DNA of 64,000 bases from Proteles cristata cristata (Eukaryota; Chordata; Mammalia; Carnivora; Hyaenidae): NCBI GenBank assembly GCA_017311185.1, contig JAESUZ010004921.1:1054001-1118000 (forward strand), in the 5' to 3' direction. The notes beneath the pieces are model-generated. The model did not search any database. It worked only from the letters and a program-made list of their open reading frames with translations, and was not told where the DNA came from. This document shows, piece by piece, positions 1 to 13,459 of this stretch. The translations under genes and the position numbers were made by a program. Position 1 is the stretch's first letter. Every line of letters starts with the position of its first letter.

Positions 1-1119
1 ATGCAAAATGTATAAAATCATACCCACTAAAAAAACCATTGTGGAGTACCAGAGCAGCATATTTATTTCATCTGTGGATGGTAACGGGGTCACCATCTTT
101 TTCTTCCCCTTTCCCAGTGACATTTTCAGATTTGACATTCTGTGACATTTTCAGTTTAATATTGCTAATACGCTGGCTGCAGAATTAAAAGTACACCCCG
201 AGGAAGGGTTGAATGCAGACACATCAGGAGAGTCTAACTGTTTTCCCCCCTCTAACAAATGTTTATATGTAAACAACATACACATTAAGAAGCGCAGAAC
301 TTTCTTTGACTTTTGTTTTTGCAGGGGGGTCAGGGAGACTAGGTTGTCAGTTCTGGGTTCCCAGGGTTCGATTCTTCATTGGAATCTTGATGTGCAATGA
401 AACAACATGAGATACTACCTGCATGTTACCTAGAGACTATGTGATAAATGTCTGAAGTAGAGATTGAATGAAAGGTGCTCAACATACAGCAGGTGAGGCA
501 TCCTAAAGAGCTGAAGAAAGGTCTCTACAATTATGATTCAGGAGCCACAAGAGTCCCGACACTATATATCTCTAACTGATAAGTCACAATGTTAATTGAA
601 TGTTGATGCTCACTGACATTTATATAGGATTCTGTTTGATGAATGAAAGGTTAGATTCTTTATTTTTAAGTATAGTTGATAAGCTCCACCTGACTGTACC
701 TTGGCACTACCTGTGGGTTCCTGTTACATTCCAAATATGCTACTCATCTCTCTCTAGCCCAGTCACTGCTTACTTCCCTTTGTCCATAAGCCATGCGATT
801 TTTCACTGGGAGGGCAATATCCTTACAACATTCAAACATTACTATTGAGTAAAAGGAATATGAGCAATGTCTGACTATGGTATTTGGTTTTGTTTATTGT
901 ACTCCAAACCCAACTAAGATACTCTCTTCAACTGATCCAGTCTTCCTTTCCCCCCTGTATCACTAGTCATGATTTGTTTGAAGAGATGAGCCCCACCCCA
1001 ACCTCTAAATATGAATATTTAATATTTGAACTTAGATGGAGACAAAGGACCTAGGGTGAGCATAGAGGGTAGCTGGATCTTCCAGATCAAGTGCCAAATG
1101 ACAGATTGTTTGTTCTTTT
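1..1119. other. Non-genic, mostly unique sequence
   Basis: AT-rich sequence with no recognised gene or repeat family. Two short open frames (209-400 and 600-848, plus strand) have no family resemblance that I can see and look like chance frames. Confidence 0.6.
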
Positions 1120-1430
1120 TTCAGCTTTACTGAGGTATGAGAAATAAAATCATAAATATTAGAAGTATACCATATGATGATTTGATATATGCATGCCTTG
1201 CGAAATTATCACGACCAAGCTAAATAATATAGGTATTACCTCACATATGTGTGTCTGTGGTGAGAACACTTAAGATCCACAGTCTTAGAAAATTTCAAAT
1301 ACATAATACAGTATTAATAACTATACTCACCATGCTGTACATTAGATCCACAAATGTATTTGCCTTGTAACTGAAAGTTTGAACCCTTTAACCAACTTGA
1401 GAAATAAGAGCTTGTACCTAATCCACTCTG
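1120..1430 (-). mobile_element. Old L1 3'UTR fragment, antisense
   Basis: The plus strand reads 'gtggtgagaacacttaag' and 'caccatgctgtacattagat', then 'aactgaaagtttgaaccc'. I recognise this as the reverse complement of the 3'UTR of mid-age mammalian L1 (L1MA/L1MB-like). The element is therefore on the minus strand, is heavily diverged and has no coding capacity. Confidence 0.7.
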
Positions 1431-3769
1431 ACGTTTTGCTCTAGGCAGCCCCGGCTTGCCGGAGTGGCTCTGTTTTCAGGTTTTCAAACCACACCTTGGT
1501 GCAGACATAAGTCCTCTCAGGTAAAGTCAACAGATGCCAAATGTTAAGCACTATCTCACAGAACTTCTGAGAGGCAAACAATACTACAAAAAGACCCAGC
1601 CCTGGAGGGACTAGAGCCTGTTGTTGGATTCATTCTGTTGAAGTTTCAGATTATAAGAGTCATATAAACAAAGTAGTGACCTTTCAGTCTGCTAGAGAAT
1701 GTGCCCTATAGGACTTGATGTTGTAACCAAAGATTTGTGGAGAAAGGCTGCTCGGGGTTAGAGGAGAGTGTGCAGTTACTTGCCACAGTTGGTAAGCTTA
1801 TGTTTAGCATTACAAATATATTTTAATAAATGGTATCAGAATTCATAGTTTTTAATAAACAGAATAGGTTTGCAAAGTTCTCATTTCCTATGTGATTTTC
1901 CCCAGCATCCAAAAGTAAATGAGAGCTGGATTTCCGCCCCTCCCGCCCTCAGCATTGGTCTTCTGTTTTCTCTTTTATGTGTGGTTAATACAACCTAACA
2001 GCACATACACTTCTATATATTTTCATATATCACATTTTCATATATCACATTTTCATATTTGCACATGTTTGAGATGTGTTTAGTGTTAAGGTACATAGGA
2101 AATCTACTCCTTAGAGACTTTTTATAAGAGAATAACTTTGAGGGTTCCATTTTTCCTAAGTACTCTGATATAAAAGAGTCAATTGGTAGATTTATATGTA
2201 AAAGTTAGAAGCAACCATCAAGCCATAATATCCTTCTCCATTTTGTCCCACATTGTGACACAGAGGTGGCTGCTATGAAGATTTACCTCAATTTACACTA
2301 CAGTCATATCATTACAGTATGCTTGTGGGCTTACATGAAGGAAATCTGTATTTATTAAACATAGGTACAATATTGCCTTTGATACAGTGGATATAAAAAT
2401 TAACAGTTATGTAATCCAGGGAAGGATGCTCTATCAAGTTAGTAAACTGGTGACAATTTTTCATGACCTGTTTTAAAACATGTATTCTTTTTGTTTAGGT
2501 TACAAGAAAAAAAAATAACTTGTTGAAACAGATTAGGTAGGCATGACACCTAGAGTAGATAGATACTGGGAAAGTAAATGAAAGGAATGTTATGGAGTGT
2601 ATTCTATACAGCAAAGGGCTATGTTTTGCCCTCTTACATTATATGCAGAAATTACATGTTTGTTTTTCTTTAAGCACCTTGTTACACTATAGACAGTGAG
2701 ATATTTTCAGAAGACAAATATATGGAAGCTTTGTAAACCTAAAAGAAAAATACAGACATAAATGCACATACAGGCTTTTTATAAACCTACCATATATACA
2801 TACATACACACACATATATGTACATATATGTATATCTTGATCTTATCTTTATATATATTTACATATAAATTCAGTCTTAAACACTAAAATTAAGTTGACA
2901 TGGACACATGGGTTTCCAGGACCTCTACTTCTAACCTTTTCCTCTCTCTTCTTCTAGGTCATCTGGTTCTATTTGGACATTTTATATACTTCAAAAGGGT
3001 TTATTATTATGAGGCATTAGAGAGTAATAGATACATCAAATGCATCACCCTGGAAACTTAATTTAGAGGGAATACCATAAATAGAACAATTTACAGTGTG
3101 CATACAGAGTCATAAACACAAAGCTAAGGAAGCTAAGGAAGGAATGATTCAGAAGACACATGGTATTTAACAATGATTAAGATTTCTTAGGTAGAAAGTA
3201 AGTCAAGAAGAAAGAAAAACCATGGATGTCAAACAGTCTGTAATTGATGAGGTAAGTAAGCCCTTTGTAAGCTGCCTCCCAATCTTTTTGGAAACAAGTA
3301 TCATACAACTCAAAACAAAGGAATAAAATGTAAAGGATAACCACAAACTAAATTAGACCATGGATTTAGGAAACAAGAGAACATCATCAAGGTTTTCCTG
3401 GAGGCAAGAACAAAAACTTAATGAAGTAGGTTACAAAGAACACAAACAGGAAGAAATTGGTAGAAGTGAAAAGTGGTAGGCAAGTGGTAAAAGAAAGGAA
3501 AACATAAACCTAATACAGTGCACATTGGAACAATCTTAGTATCTTTGCATTGTCTCCTCTCCTCCCATGCTTTGGAAATAACATAGTTCTAAACTATCAA
3601 AAAATTAAAAATATATCCCAAGAAAGAGAAATACAGACCAAGAAATTATGGAAGTACTGGAAATGAGTAAGTAACTGTATCTTAGGAATATAAAGAGAAA
3701 CTGCCATAAAATAAATAACCTCCCTCTAGGGTACATGGTTTCAAGAAGAACTAACAAAAATTAGAAAAT
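1431..3769. other. Unique AT-rich DNA with small tandem repeats
   Basis: No gene is seen. A short tandem repeat of about 16 bp (unit like 'ttttcatatatcacat') sits near 2020-2058. An alternating CATA/TATG low-complexity run sits near 2788-2836. The stretch around 1440-1620 is locally more GC-rich, but no exon or motif could be named. Confidence 0.55.
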
Positions 3770-4160
3770 AGTTTTAAATTAATATAAAATTCTACACATT
3801 AACATTTATGGGATGTAAATAACAGTTTTAGGAAGAATTTTACAATTTTAAATCCATATTTTAGAAAAGATAACTAAAAATCAGCTATTTAAATATCCAG
3901 TAAAAAAAATGAGAAAAGGAACATCAAACTAAACCCAAAGACAGTTAAAAAAAAAAAAAAAAAGAAAGTAAGAATTAGAAAAACTACATACAATAGAAGG
4001 GATCAAATAAGAGTATTATTATGCTAAAATTGGAAAATGTAGATGAAATGGACAAAATCCAGGCAGAGTACAACTCAGTAGGTCAGACATAAGATAAAAC
4101 AAAAAACCTGAATAGGCCTCCGTTTTCAAAATATATTTATTTAAATCAAAATTAAGTATC

Positions 4161-4376
4161 ACTGGGTGTCTAGGTGGCTCAGTAGGTTAAGTGTTCAACT
4201 CTTAGCTTTGGCTCAAGTCATAATCTCACAGTTTGTGGGTCCAAGCCCCACAACGGGCTCTGCACTAACAGTGCACAGCCTACTTGGGATTTATTTTCTC
4301 CCTCCCTCCCTCCCCCTCCCTCTCTCTCTCTCTCTCTCTCTCTTAATGTCTCTCTCTCTCAAATAAATAAAAATAA
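4161..4376 (+). mobile_element. CAN SINE (SINEC), diverged
   Basis: tRNA-Lys-derived head 'tgggtgtctaggtggctc', a degraded B box ('gtgggtccaagcccc'), then a long CT-rich body and a CTCAAATAAATAAA tail. Several substitutions in the head mark it as an older copy. It lies inside the old L1. Confidence 0.9.
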
Positions 4377-5106
4377 GCTAAAAATAAAGTAACAATCAAT
4401 TCACAAAACAAAGTCTCAACTCAAATGGCTTTCCTAGTACATTCTTCCAGATATTTAAGGGAAAAAAATCATGTCATTCAGAAACTCTACCAGAGAAAAA
4501 GGTTAACTTGCCCAAATGATTTTGTGAGAGCAGCATGACTTTGACATAAAAATACAATTAGAAGGAAAAATTTATAAGCAAGTGTCTCTCATACACATAA
4601 ATGCCAAAATGTTAAACATTAAAAATTAAAGCCAATAATATATAAACAGCTAAAATGTCATGAAAAAATTGTGTTTCAGAGATGTTAAATGGATTAATTT
4701 TTTCAAAAAAATCAATCAACATAATTTACCACATCAACAGAACTAAGGGAGAAGTAGCATATGATCCTCATAACATGCTGAAAAGACCTTTGGTTAGATT
4801 CAACATCAATTTCTGACTTAAGAAAATGCTTAGTGGCAAAAATGTAAAGAAATTAGAACCTTTCTGTTCTGTAGATAGGAATGTAAAAATGGTGCAGTCA
4901 CCATGGAAAACACTATGGTGGTTCCTCAAAAAATTAGAAATAGTATTACTGGACAATCCAGCAATCCTTTTTCTGGATATATATGCAAAAGAACTGAAAG
5001 CAGGGCCAGAAACAGATGTTCTTATACCAATATTCATAGCACCATTATTCTCAATAGCTAAGAGACAGAAGCAGTAATGTTCAGTCTTAAAAAGGAAGAA
5101 AATTTT

Positions 5107-5333
5107 GGGACGCCTGGGTGGCTTAGTCGGTTAAGTGTCCGACTTTCGCTTAGGTCATGATCTCGCGGTTCGTGGGTTCGAGCCCCGCGTCGGGCTCTGT
5201 GCTGACTGCCAGCTCAGAGCCTGGAGCCTGTTTCAGTCTGTGTCTCCCTCTCTCTCTGACCCTCCCCTGCTTGCGCTGTCTCTCTCTCTCGCCTAAAAAT
5301 AAATAAAACATTAAAAAAAAAATTAAAAAAAAA
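5107..5333 (+). mobile_element. CAN SINE, young subfamily, with TSD
   Basis: Near-consensus copy with an intact pol III A box (about 5119-5130) and B box 'ggttcgagccc' (5175-5185). The body carries the 'gctgactgccagctcag' variant shared with the other least-diverged copies here. A 16-bp target-site duplication 'aaaaaggaagaaaatt' flanks it at 5089-5104 and 5334-5349. It is inserted in the 3' part of an old L1 and is probably a recent insertion. Confidence 0.95.
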
Positions 5334-5920
5334 AAAAAGGAAGAAAATTCTGACATATGTTAAAACATGGGTGAACCTAGAGGACAATGTGCTAAGTAGA
5401 ATAAGCCAGTCACAAAAGGACAAATGCTCCATTTTATTAGAATGCATAGAGTAGTCAAATTCATGGACACTTGTACTAAAAAGATGGTTGCCAGAGGTTT
5501 GGGCAAAGGGGCTATGGGGAGTTACTAGTCAGTACAGAGTTTCAGTTTTAAAAGATGAAGGGTCTACAGATGGATGGTGGTGGTGGTTCTACAATGATAC
5601 TGATAAACTTAATGGTACACCTAACATAGTTAAGATAGTAAATTTTACATTGTGTGTATTTTACAATATTTAAAATAGTGTATTTACAGTATTTATTTTA
5701 CAATAGAAAGATTTGATGAATGAAAAAACTGTTCGGCAAACAGAATTCAAGTAATACGCCTTAATTTGATAAGCGTATATAAAATACAAAAATGTTATAT
5801 TTGACAGTGAAATGTTGAATGTTTTGTGAAGAAAAACATATCAAAGGCATTGTTTGAACTGGAAAGGGAAAAAAATTCTCATTCACATGTAACTTAACTG
5901 TGTTTAAAGAAAAACATGCA

Positions 5921-6117
5921 GGAGTGCCTGGGTCATTCAGTCAGTTAAGCATTTGTCTTGATTTTGGCTCAGGTCATGATCTCATGGTTCATGGGTTCAA
6001 GCTCCCAGTTGGGCTCTGCACTGATAGCATGGTGGGTGCTTGGTATTCTATCTCTCTCTGCCCCTTCCATGTGTTCATATATATCTCTCTCTCAAAATAA
6101 ATAAATGAACTATAAAA
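5921..6117 (+). mobile_element. CAN SINE, diverged, with TSD
   Basis: Head 'gtgcctgggtcattcag' is followed by 'gctcaggtcatgatctca', a shortened CT body and a 'caaaataaataaatgaac' tail. The 15-bp TSD 'aaagaaaaacatgca' lies at 5906-5920 and 6118-6132 with no mismatch, although the SINE body itself has several substitutions. Confidence 0.92.
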
Positions 6118-6159
6118 AAAGAAAAACATGCAAATTCTACAACTAAATTACTAGCATAA

Positions 6160-7020
6160 AATACTGTTTATAAAAGTAGCATGAGACAATGTCAATATGT
6201 ATAAATTGATTGTATTTCTATTATTGACATCAAATTTAAAACATAAAAAGAGGTCATTTATAATAAAAATTCAAATAATAGGAATTTTTCTATAAAAAGA
6301 TAGGTGATGCCTCTACCAGGAGAATTATAAAACATTATTGAAAACTACGGCTTACTCAACAGAATGATGAACTACTGCGAAGATTCAATACTGCAAAGAT
6401 ATAAAATCTGCTAATCTCTAGATTTGATCCCAATCAAAATCTCAATAGGTTGTGTAATTGCATTAAATTTATATATTGCCAAGTGGATTCTAAAACATAT
6501 TTGGAAATACCCTTGCCCAGAATACCCAAGATAATCTTTAAAAAGCTATGTACTGCACTAGATTATTACAACTTATTTTCAAGTCGCAGCATTAAGAAAA
6601 TGTAATGGGAGGAGATTTACAAATAGAAAAAGACAAGAATCTTGTCTCTTGTGGAAAAACAAATCCATGAAAATATGGCTAACCATTGCTAACAGTGAAA
6701 ACTGGTAGAACCACTTTGGAAAATGGTTTGATCTCCTCTAATAAAATTGAAGATACGTAGACTATTGCCCAGCAATTTTACACCTGGTTATACATCCAAG
6801 AGAAACCTGTGCAACTGCCTACCTCAGTACATAAACAAGAATGTTCATTGCATCATTTTTAAGAGTCCAAAACAAGAAATATTCTGAATGCTAATCCAAC
6901 AGTACAAGTGATTTTTTAAGAGCGGCATAATCATATTAAAGAATATCACACCTCACGGACAGTAAACTAACAGCTACATACTACATCATGGGCAATCTCA
7001 CAAAGATAACCTATCACAAA
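6160..7020 (+). mobile_element. Old L1 ORF2 3' fragment
   Basis: Diverged sense L1. Recognisable blocks include 'aaattgattgtatttcta' near 6203, 'gatcccaatcaaaatctc' near 6427, 'ttggaaaatggtttgat' near 6716 and 'cagcaattttacacctgg' near 6771. No frame survives. Edges are approximate. Confidence 0.7.
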
Positions 7021-9669
7021 ATGGGCTAGCCATGGAAGTTCTGCTATCTTGGCAGGGTTTTATGGCTTAACACTGTCCATGTGAAAGGTGATGGCTTTGT
7101 GTCAAACAAGCAGCTATACATTTGTGTAATTCATTTTTCTCCGTGCTGTTGTAAAATGGGGAAAAAAAAATAAATTTAGAAAGAGATCGGTTATTCAAGT
7201 CAAATGAATGTCAAAAGGATGCCTAAAATGTGTCTAAATAATATAGGGGAATGTTGGCTTCTTTTACTAAAACCTTTTGTTAGGTTTTATTACTGATCCT
7301 GCTTGCTATTAGAGAGGCTGGGAGACACTAGCAGAAATTTATTGATACCTGAAAAACACTAAAGTCCTAAAATGCCATCAATTTTGCTCCAGGAATGGAG
7401 TTAGATTTCACAGTAAATGACTGGTAAGGAAGATTTAAATGTCTGCTGCTGCTTCCGTTTCAACTTCTTAATTGCAGGCAAACATTCCTATTTCAAGGTC
7501 CATACAGGTAATTTTGACACCTCCCAATTCCTGCTGAGTATGAAATAACGTTTATCCCCAGAGCCACGTGAGGTGGGACATCCCATTCCTGGTTTGCAGA
7601 AGAGCTAACAGCTATGAGAGGAGCAGAGAGTTGGGAACTCACTTACCTAGAAGTATGAACAGCTATGGAACAAGCTATGAACAGCAGAAAAGTAGTCAGA
7701 AATATGGAGCATTATTCCATATATCCACTTTATCACACACCTCCCCTGCCAGTGTATAAAAAAAAAAATCTATTATAAAGCAGATACTCTGCCCCACTAT
7801 CCCTCCTCTGATACAGTATGTGTGAGTCATGCTCTGTATAGCTCAAGTCCAAAGACTTAACAGTACTTTTCCTTCACATCACACATCTGTTAAAATACAT
7901 GTTCAGAGATCATCATGCTCCTCTCCAAATGACAACAGACCAAACACTATACACAAACCAACTGGCTGCCCCCAACACAGATTCACCGATGCTGTCCTAA
8001 GCTATGAAGAGAAATAGGGATGGAAACCATAGCTTTGAGACAATTAAAGTAAGTTAAAAAAAAAAAAAAAAAAAAAAACAAGAGAAATGTGTTTGTGTGT
8101 GCAGATGCTCTGTGATCTGATGTGTGGTATGGTGTGGAGAAAGCACAAAAACCGAAGTTAATCGCAGGCAAGCAATCACACGGAAGCCAGTGGGTTATAA
8201 TAACAGAAATCATTTTAGACAAAGTGGAATGATGTGTGACTTAAATTTACAAACCCCTAGGTATACACTGTATTCTGCAACAATAAAAGGGTAAAGTCAA
8301 GTTAAGAATGCCTTCATTTGTTTAACAACCAGAAATATGTTCCTTTCTTCGTGGCAATCCTGTGGAGGGTTAAGCCGATGTGCTGTGCTGAGCAGACAGA
8401 GGGTGGCTCACCAACAGCATCTGCTGGGGACTTGAGAAAGCTGTTCTCCCTTAATAGATACCATTTTCCATTTTTATTTCTTCGGGCGTGTAAACTCCTA
8501 AAGAAATGATGCATTGCATGGATATTCATCCACAGCTGAGAGTGCAAGTAAGGGAAGGAAAACAAAATCATAAAAGACATTAAAAGGTACATTTCAGAAA
8601 ACAAGTTTACTCAGTTTCTCAGGCAATGAAGCATTCATGTTTTCAATTTTAAAAGAGAGGCAAAAAATATGAAAAAACAAAGTGATTCCCAGGGAAAAGA
8701 TACACTTAACATGGGTGAAAAAAGATGGTTATTCTTAAAATTTTCCCCTTAAAAAGGGGTTGTGTGTGGAGATGGCATAGCTGTGGATTTTGGTTGCCTC
8801 CTGAGATAGTCGGCATTGCAGTTTGTGTGGAGGAGGGCAAACATTTGCTAAACTATATGGGAAAGAAAGAAAAAGGGCATATATAATAAAGCAGCAGGAA
8901 GCATGTTGTATTTAGTATCCTCTAGAAGTGGGAACACCTTGTCACACCATAGTACTTCCACTGTCATCCATTGGTCGACAATGATGAACTCTGTTTGGAG
9001 AAACCAGTGGCTATGATCCAAAATTAATTCTCTGAAAACCAGAACGTGCTGCTGAAAATGTACACCTTTTTAATGCTTGTATATATTTAGATGTCCGATA
9101 TGTAATTATAGCATGGTGGCCTCAAGAACACTCAGCTAAGCAATTCCCTTTTCGCAGAAGAATAAGGTTGATGAAATTTCCAGACATTAAAGCATTTTCT
9201 CTGTACCTACTAACTGATGGATAATGATTTGGAATTCATTGATCTCAGCAAAGCTTAAACATAAAATGAAAAATGGTAAAATATCTCCTTCAATCTTTGG
9301 TGGCAATCTTTCGTTTCAAGGTACAACGGTGACTTTTCTCCTGACTAAAAGCCCTTTAAAGCCACACATTTGTGCCTTAAAGAATTAACCAGAAGTCAGT
9401 GATCTTCAAACTGGTTTTACTTATATTAGATCTACATATGTAGAAATATATGTCAAGGCAAATATTCATTGTATGTAGCTTTTACCAAAAAAATGTATTT
9501 TCTAAAGAAATAAAGTTTCCTATTTTAACAAAACATATTGTTTTTATTTATATGATTAGTAATATCTTACCAAACTTTGTTGGATCTGATTTCCCTTGGT
9601 TTGTGCACTTAGGTTAACGGAATTTATTGGGGTCCTACTTTACATATGAAAGCAGCATGTGTATAAGTA
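7021..9669. other. Non-genic, mostly unique sequence
   Basis: No gene or repeat family recognised apart from homopolymer A runs (near 7759-7769 and a longer one near 8056-8079). Open frames at 7568-7759, 7829-8017 and 8314-8604 (minus) have no recognisable domain. The 8314-8604 frame overlaps another on the opposite strand, so I do not call either a gene. Confidence 0.55.
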
Positions 9670-9890
9670 ATAATAATAGCTATTAACAATGACAGCTTAT
9701 GTTTATTGAAAGCTTATTTTGTAGCAGATACTGTGTTAGGTACGCTCTCTCTCTCTCTCTCTCTAAATAAACAAATATTTTTTAAAAAGTTTAAGTTTTC
9801 GAAAGGTCACCATATAGGCAGAAGTAAAGATGGGATTTGAACCTAGATTAGGTTTATAGAGCTTTTGTTCTTACACTGAACTTGCTATTG
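9670..9890 (+). mobile_element. MIR, interrupted by a SINE tail
   Basis: Begins with the MIR-like run 'ttattgaaagcttatttt', 'gtagcagatactgtgtta'. After an inserted CT/A-rich piece (about 9744-9790) it resumes with 'gatgggatttgaacctag', the expected downstream MIR segment. This ancient element is broken by a younger insertion. Confidence 0.65.
9744..9790 (+). mobile_element. 5'-truncated SINE tail remnant
   Basis: A (CT)n tract runs into 'ctctaaataaacaaata' and an A-rich end. This has the form of a CAN SINE tail without the tRNA head, sitting inside the MIR. A plain CT microsatellite next to A-rich DNA is the alternative. Confidence 0.5.
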
Positions 9891-10639
9891 ATATCTAAGT
9901 TAAGAGAATAGAGCTCTTACCAGAGTAAAACCTTGGCCACATTGTAAAAAGATCCTGTACTGGGAGTGACTGGACCCAGGTGCTACTGTGACTAAAGCCA
10001 GCTTCAGGTCAGTCAGACCACTGAAAATCATGGAGAGCAAGCTCTGCTTTAGGAGAAGAGGCCAGGAACATTTGCAGTGAGGATATACATTGGTCTTCAA
10101 TGATCAACTATTTATTTGTGAAAAAAAATAAAATGTTTATTCTTCCAGTATCTAGAGCAAGTGCCAAAGATGAAAGATTCTACTCAGGGATTTGGTAAAT
10201 TGTCCCCAAAACGTCTGGTCTTGGCAAAGATTATAAAATACTTGGAGCTTCAATACTACTCTAATTCCTCACTAGACACATGAGTAAAATCTCAACAAAA
10301 CCAATTCCAAATTACCAGAGTGATTTGATATCCCTCCTGCTCTCAAAGAAGACAGTGGTAGGGAATCAAGTGGTTATTAGAAGATACATGTTTGACCTAA
10401 TGTTCCATATACTCTGCATCCACTCCTCTCACAGTGTTTTTCAAATAAAGATTTCACATATTCAAATTAATACTATATTATTTCTGTATTTTGTACTTAA
10501 AGGCAAGTAAATTAACCCATCTTAGAAAACAAGCCAATTACAAGAGCTGTACCCATTTTTGTGTAGTAGTTATTGTTATCAGACACCTCTTTATAAACAA
10601 TATTTAAGTTAGCCAAAAAATCTCCTTTCTAACAAATGA
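9891..10639. other. Non-genic unique sequence
   Basis: No recognised gene or repeat. Open frames 9900-10100 (minus) and 10280-10510 (plus) are short, with no recognised domain. Confidence 0.55.
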
Positions 10640-11270
10640 TTTTAAGTTAAAATTTTTATCAAAAAAATATAGAAAAGTGTATGATAATAAATAACAGTTC
10701 AGTGAATAATCACAAAAGGAATATATCCATGTAACTAATGCATAGGTCAAGAAATAGTACAGTACTAGTATTTTGGAGCCACTTCCAAGGCAATTTGTTA
10801 TTTTCAGTCCTCAGATTATTTTTGGTTACTTGTAAAATTTCATATAAGCAGACTCATATAATTTGTATTTATTTACTCTGTCTGCCTTTTCTGGCTTAAT
10901 ATTGTGTGATAATTCAATGTGATGTTTCATGTTGTTCATTTTTATCACCATATGTTATTTTATTCCCATGAATACAGCAAAATCCTTATCCATTCTAGTA
11001 TTGACTGAAAATCTGAGTTGTTTCCAATTTGGAATTACAAGTAAAGCTGACATAAATCTTTTTGTACATGACTGTGGTGCACAAGCACACCATTTAAGGT
11101 ATATGTACAAGAAAACAAAACTACAGACTCCTAGGATAATCATTTTTTCAACTTTAATAGATAATCTCAAACCTTTTTTTACTATACTTATACCAATTAA
11201 GACTCTCTACCAAAATTTCATAGTTCCTATTGTTTTCTCACTTCACACTGTTGTCCTTTTAATGGAGTTC
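10640..11270 (-). mobile_element. Old L1 ORF2/3'UTR, antisense
   Basis: The plus strand reads 'tccattctagtattgact', 'gagttgtttccaatttgg', 'aagctgacataaatcttt'. This is the reverse complement of the region around the end of L1 ORF2 in old mammalian L1s. The element is therefore on the minus strand. The 121-codon plus-strand open frame at 10929-11294 is antisense to it and not a gene. Confidence 0.7.
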
Positions 11271-11449
11271 AAATTTTATACTATTTTTCAATGAGCATAG
11301 ATGAAATTTAGTATTTGCAATTTAATGTATGAATTTATAGAGGCCATTACTATGATAAATAAACCTGAGGGCTTAGAGTATAGATTTGACAGTCCAATGC
11401 TGTTTGATGCCTCCTATCCTTGCTGCTTTCCTCTCTTTGTGATGATCAA

Positions 11450-11545
11450 CACATTTCTTTGTCTTTCTAATCCTCAGCTTCCTCATCTGAAATAGTGAGA
11501 GTAACACCTAAAAGGGTTACTATGGATTAAAACAGTCAAGTTTGC
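11450..11545 (-). mobile_element. MIR fragment
   Basis: 'cctcagcttcctcatctg' followed by 'gggttactatggattaaa' is the antisense MIR core (usual form: cctcagtttcctcatctg and gggttgttgtgaggatta). Confidence 0.65.
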
Positions 11546-13459
11546 CATAGAATCAGGAAAACAGAAACCATTCCAGAAGCATTCTGATATTGCTATGTAA
11601 GAGCTTTAGGATATTTGGCTGAAACCACCAAGCAGCCATAATATTGCCTTTAACCACCATATCCTCTGTGATTTAAAAACAAAGTTGGAATTCAAAAATC
11701 TTTGGGTCTTCCTGTACTCATGATTTATAAAATTAGAGCCATGTAGAATCTAAAAAGCCTTAAATTCTCTAGTGTATTTCCTTGTCTTCAAGTAGACAAA
11801 TGTCACTTAAGACAGGTTTTTATTTCCCTCATGATGCTATGTATAAGTATACCTTTTATTCTCCACTATATTATAACTTCGTTATTCCATCTAGCATGCA
11901 GGCTTTGAAAAATCTTCCATATAAGAAGCAACTAAGTGTTAACTGAATTGCATTCATTTGTTTATGTCACAAAGCCCCCAAAGTATCAATCAATATGGAG
12001 AAGCTTAAAACATGGTTAAGTTTGAAATGCAGGAGGGGGTCAATAAACAAACCCTACAGTATAACCACTGTATTACATAATTTTGAAGCACGTAGTAAAT
12101 ACAAAATTCTCTGTAAATGCCAATGAAAAGTATAGAGGTAACAATTGCAATCAAAATAACAGTCAAGAACCACCACATTGCAGAGTCTTTTAAAAATCTC
12201 TCCTAGTTTTCCAAACTCCTCTATTTTCCTAAAAACTTGGAAATTGTGTTTTGCCTCTGACAAGCCAACATATTCGGGTCTGTTTCAAAATTCTGTACAC
12301 ATGAATTCTAAGCAGCTCAAAACTGGCAGAACACATTCTTCTGTGTCTGATGCATCACTCCTGCTCAATAAATGAGACTTATGCTTTGCATAGAAGCAGA
12401 ATGGGGAAGAAATCAACACAAAGAAGTTCCTTTTTCTTCACGTTTATTCCTACCCTTCCCTCTACAATGAATACTTTTTATGCAACCACTACAATATTCA
12501 TGCTTTCAACAAGCAGCAAGCATCTACTCTGTCCAAGGTACTGAGCCAAATAATATTGGAAGGATGGTTCAAATGTCTGTGCAGAACCCCCCCCCCCAAA
12601 AAAAAAAAAAATTCTAGTGGGTAGATGTTTAAATCTAAGACAAAAATAAAGTATATGGCAGAAAATCATAGATAAGATTCTGCAAATCAGAGAGATCATT
12701 TTAATTGAGGGGACAAATAAAGATTAGTTGGAGAAGAAAACATTCAATGTAGGTGAAGAAATAGAGAAAAGCTTTTCATTCAAACTATACTCCCCAACAA
12801 TGTGGAGGACTCTCAGCTTTCCATCCAAGTGAGTAAGTCGATATTTTTATTTTCCAGCAGTGATCATAAGTGATGGTATGATTTGTATGGGATTTTCATT
12901 TGACCCTGATGTCCACTTTTACAAGAAATGTGTATTTCACTTAATAACTAGGCTTGTGTTTAGTGACTCTGGTCATGCATAGTCAATGCACAAATTAGTA
13001 TTTGGAACAAGAGTATATATGTGGAAAAAATTACTTAGCAATTAATGAGCCTATATTCATTGATGCCTGAGGCCCTTGAAAAAATGATAGGAATAAATTG
13101 TTACAATTTAGAGAATGCAAAATCGTTCACATAGATAGTATTTGTTGTCTTCCCTTTTACAATGAGACTCAACAAACTTCAGAATATAGCGGAAAAGACA
13201 ATATTTACAATGAAAACATCATAAAAGACTCAGGAAGAATTATTTTTTTTAAAAAACTACACCATCTGACCTAATACTGAAAACCCAGAAGCTGTGATTA
13301 GGCATGTATAAAAACCAAGTGTCCTGCATGTGGTGCAATGTAATGAAGAAGCAAATGGAAAGATATGAGAGAATTTGTATAGATTTTCTCTACACAGAAT
13401 GTGTAATATATAGTGAAGAAAAAAATAGAACACAAATATTCTATTTTAAAACTTCCTCT
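11546..13459. other. Non-genic, mostly unique sequence
   Basis: AT-rich with no recognised gene. It holds a C11-A14 homopolymer junction at 12587-12611. Short open frames on both strands show no domain. Confidence 0.55.

Larger units (their letters stand above)
3770..5690 (+). mobile_element. Old L1 ORF2 to 3'UTR, carrying two SINEs
   Basis: Diverged L1 sequence in the sense orientation. Recognisable ORF2 pieces include 'gaaatggacaaaatccag' near 4045 and a run near 4700-4800 matching the usual ORF2 text about the 'caacagaactaagggag' region. An 83-residue open frame at 4826-5077 carries the late-ORF2 signature (WKTLWWFLKKLE, then LLGIY-like FLDIY and an ALSTIAK-like APLFSIAKR). The 3'UTR runs from about 5350 to 5690 ('ggttgccagaggtttggg', 'agtttcagttttaaaaga'). 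SINEs at 4161 and 5107 interrupt it. It is dead: frames are broken throughout. The left edge is approximate. Confidence 0.75.

Noticed and set aside
5107..5190. tRNA-like sequence with A and B boxes
   Set aside because: It is the tRNA-Lys-derived head of a CAN SINE, followed by a CT-rich body and A-rich tail with TSDs; not a functional tRNA gene. The same applies to all other SINE heads here.
10929..11294. 121-codon plus-strand open frame
   Set aside because: It is antisense to an old L1 ORF2/3'UTR fragment.
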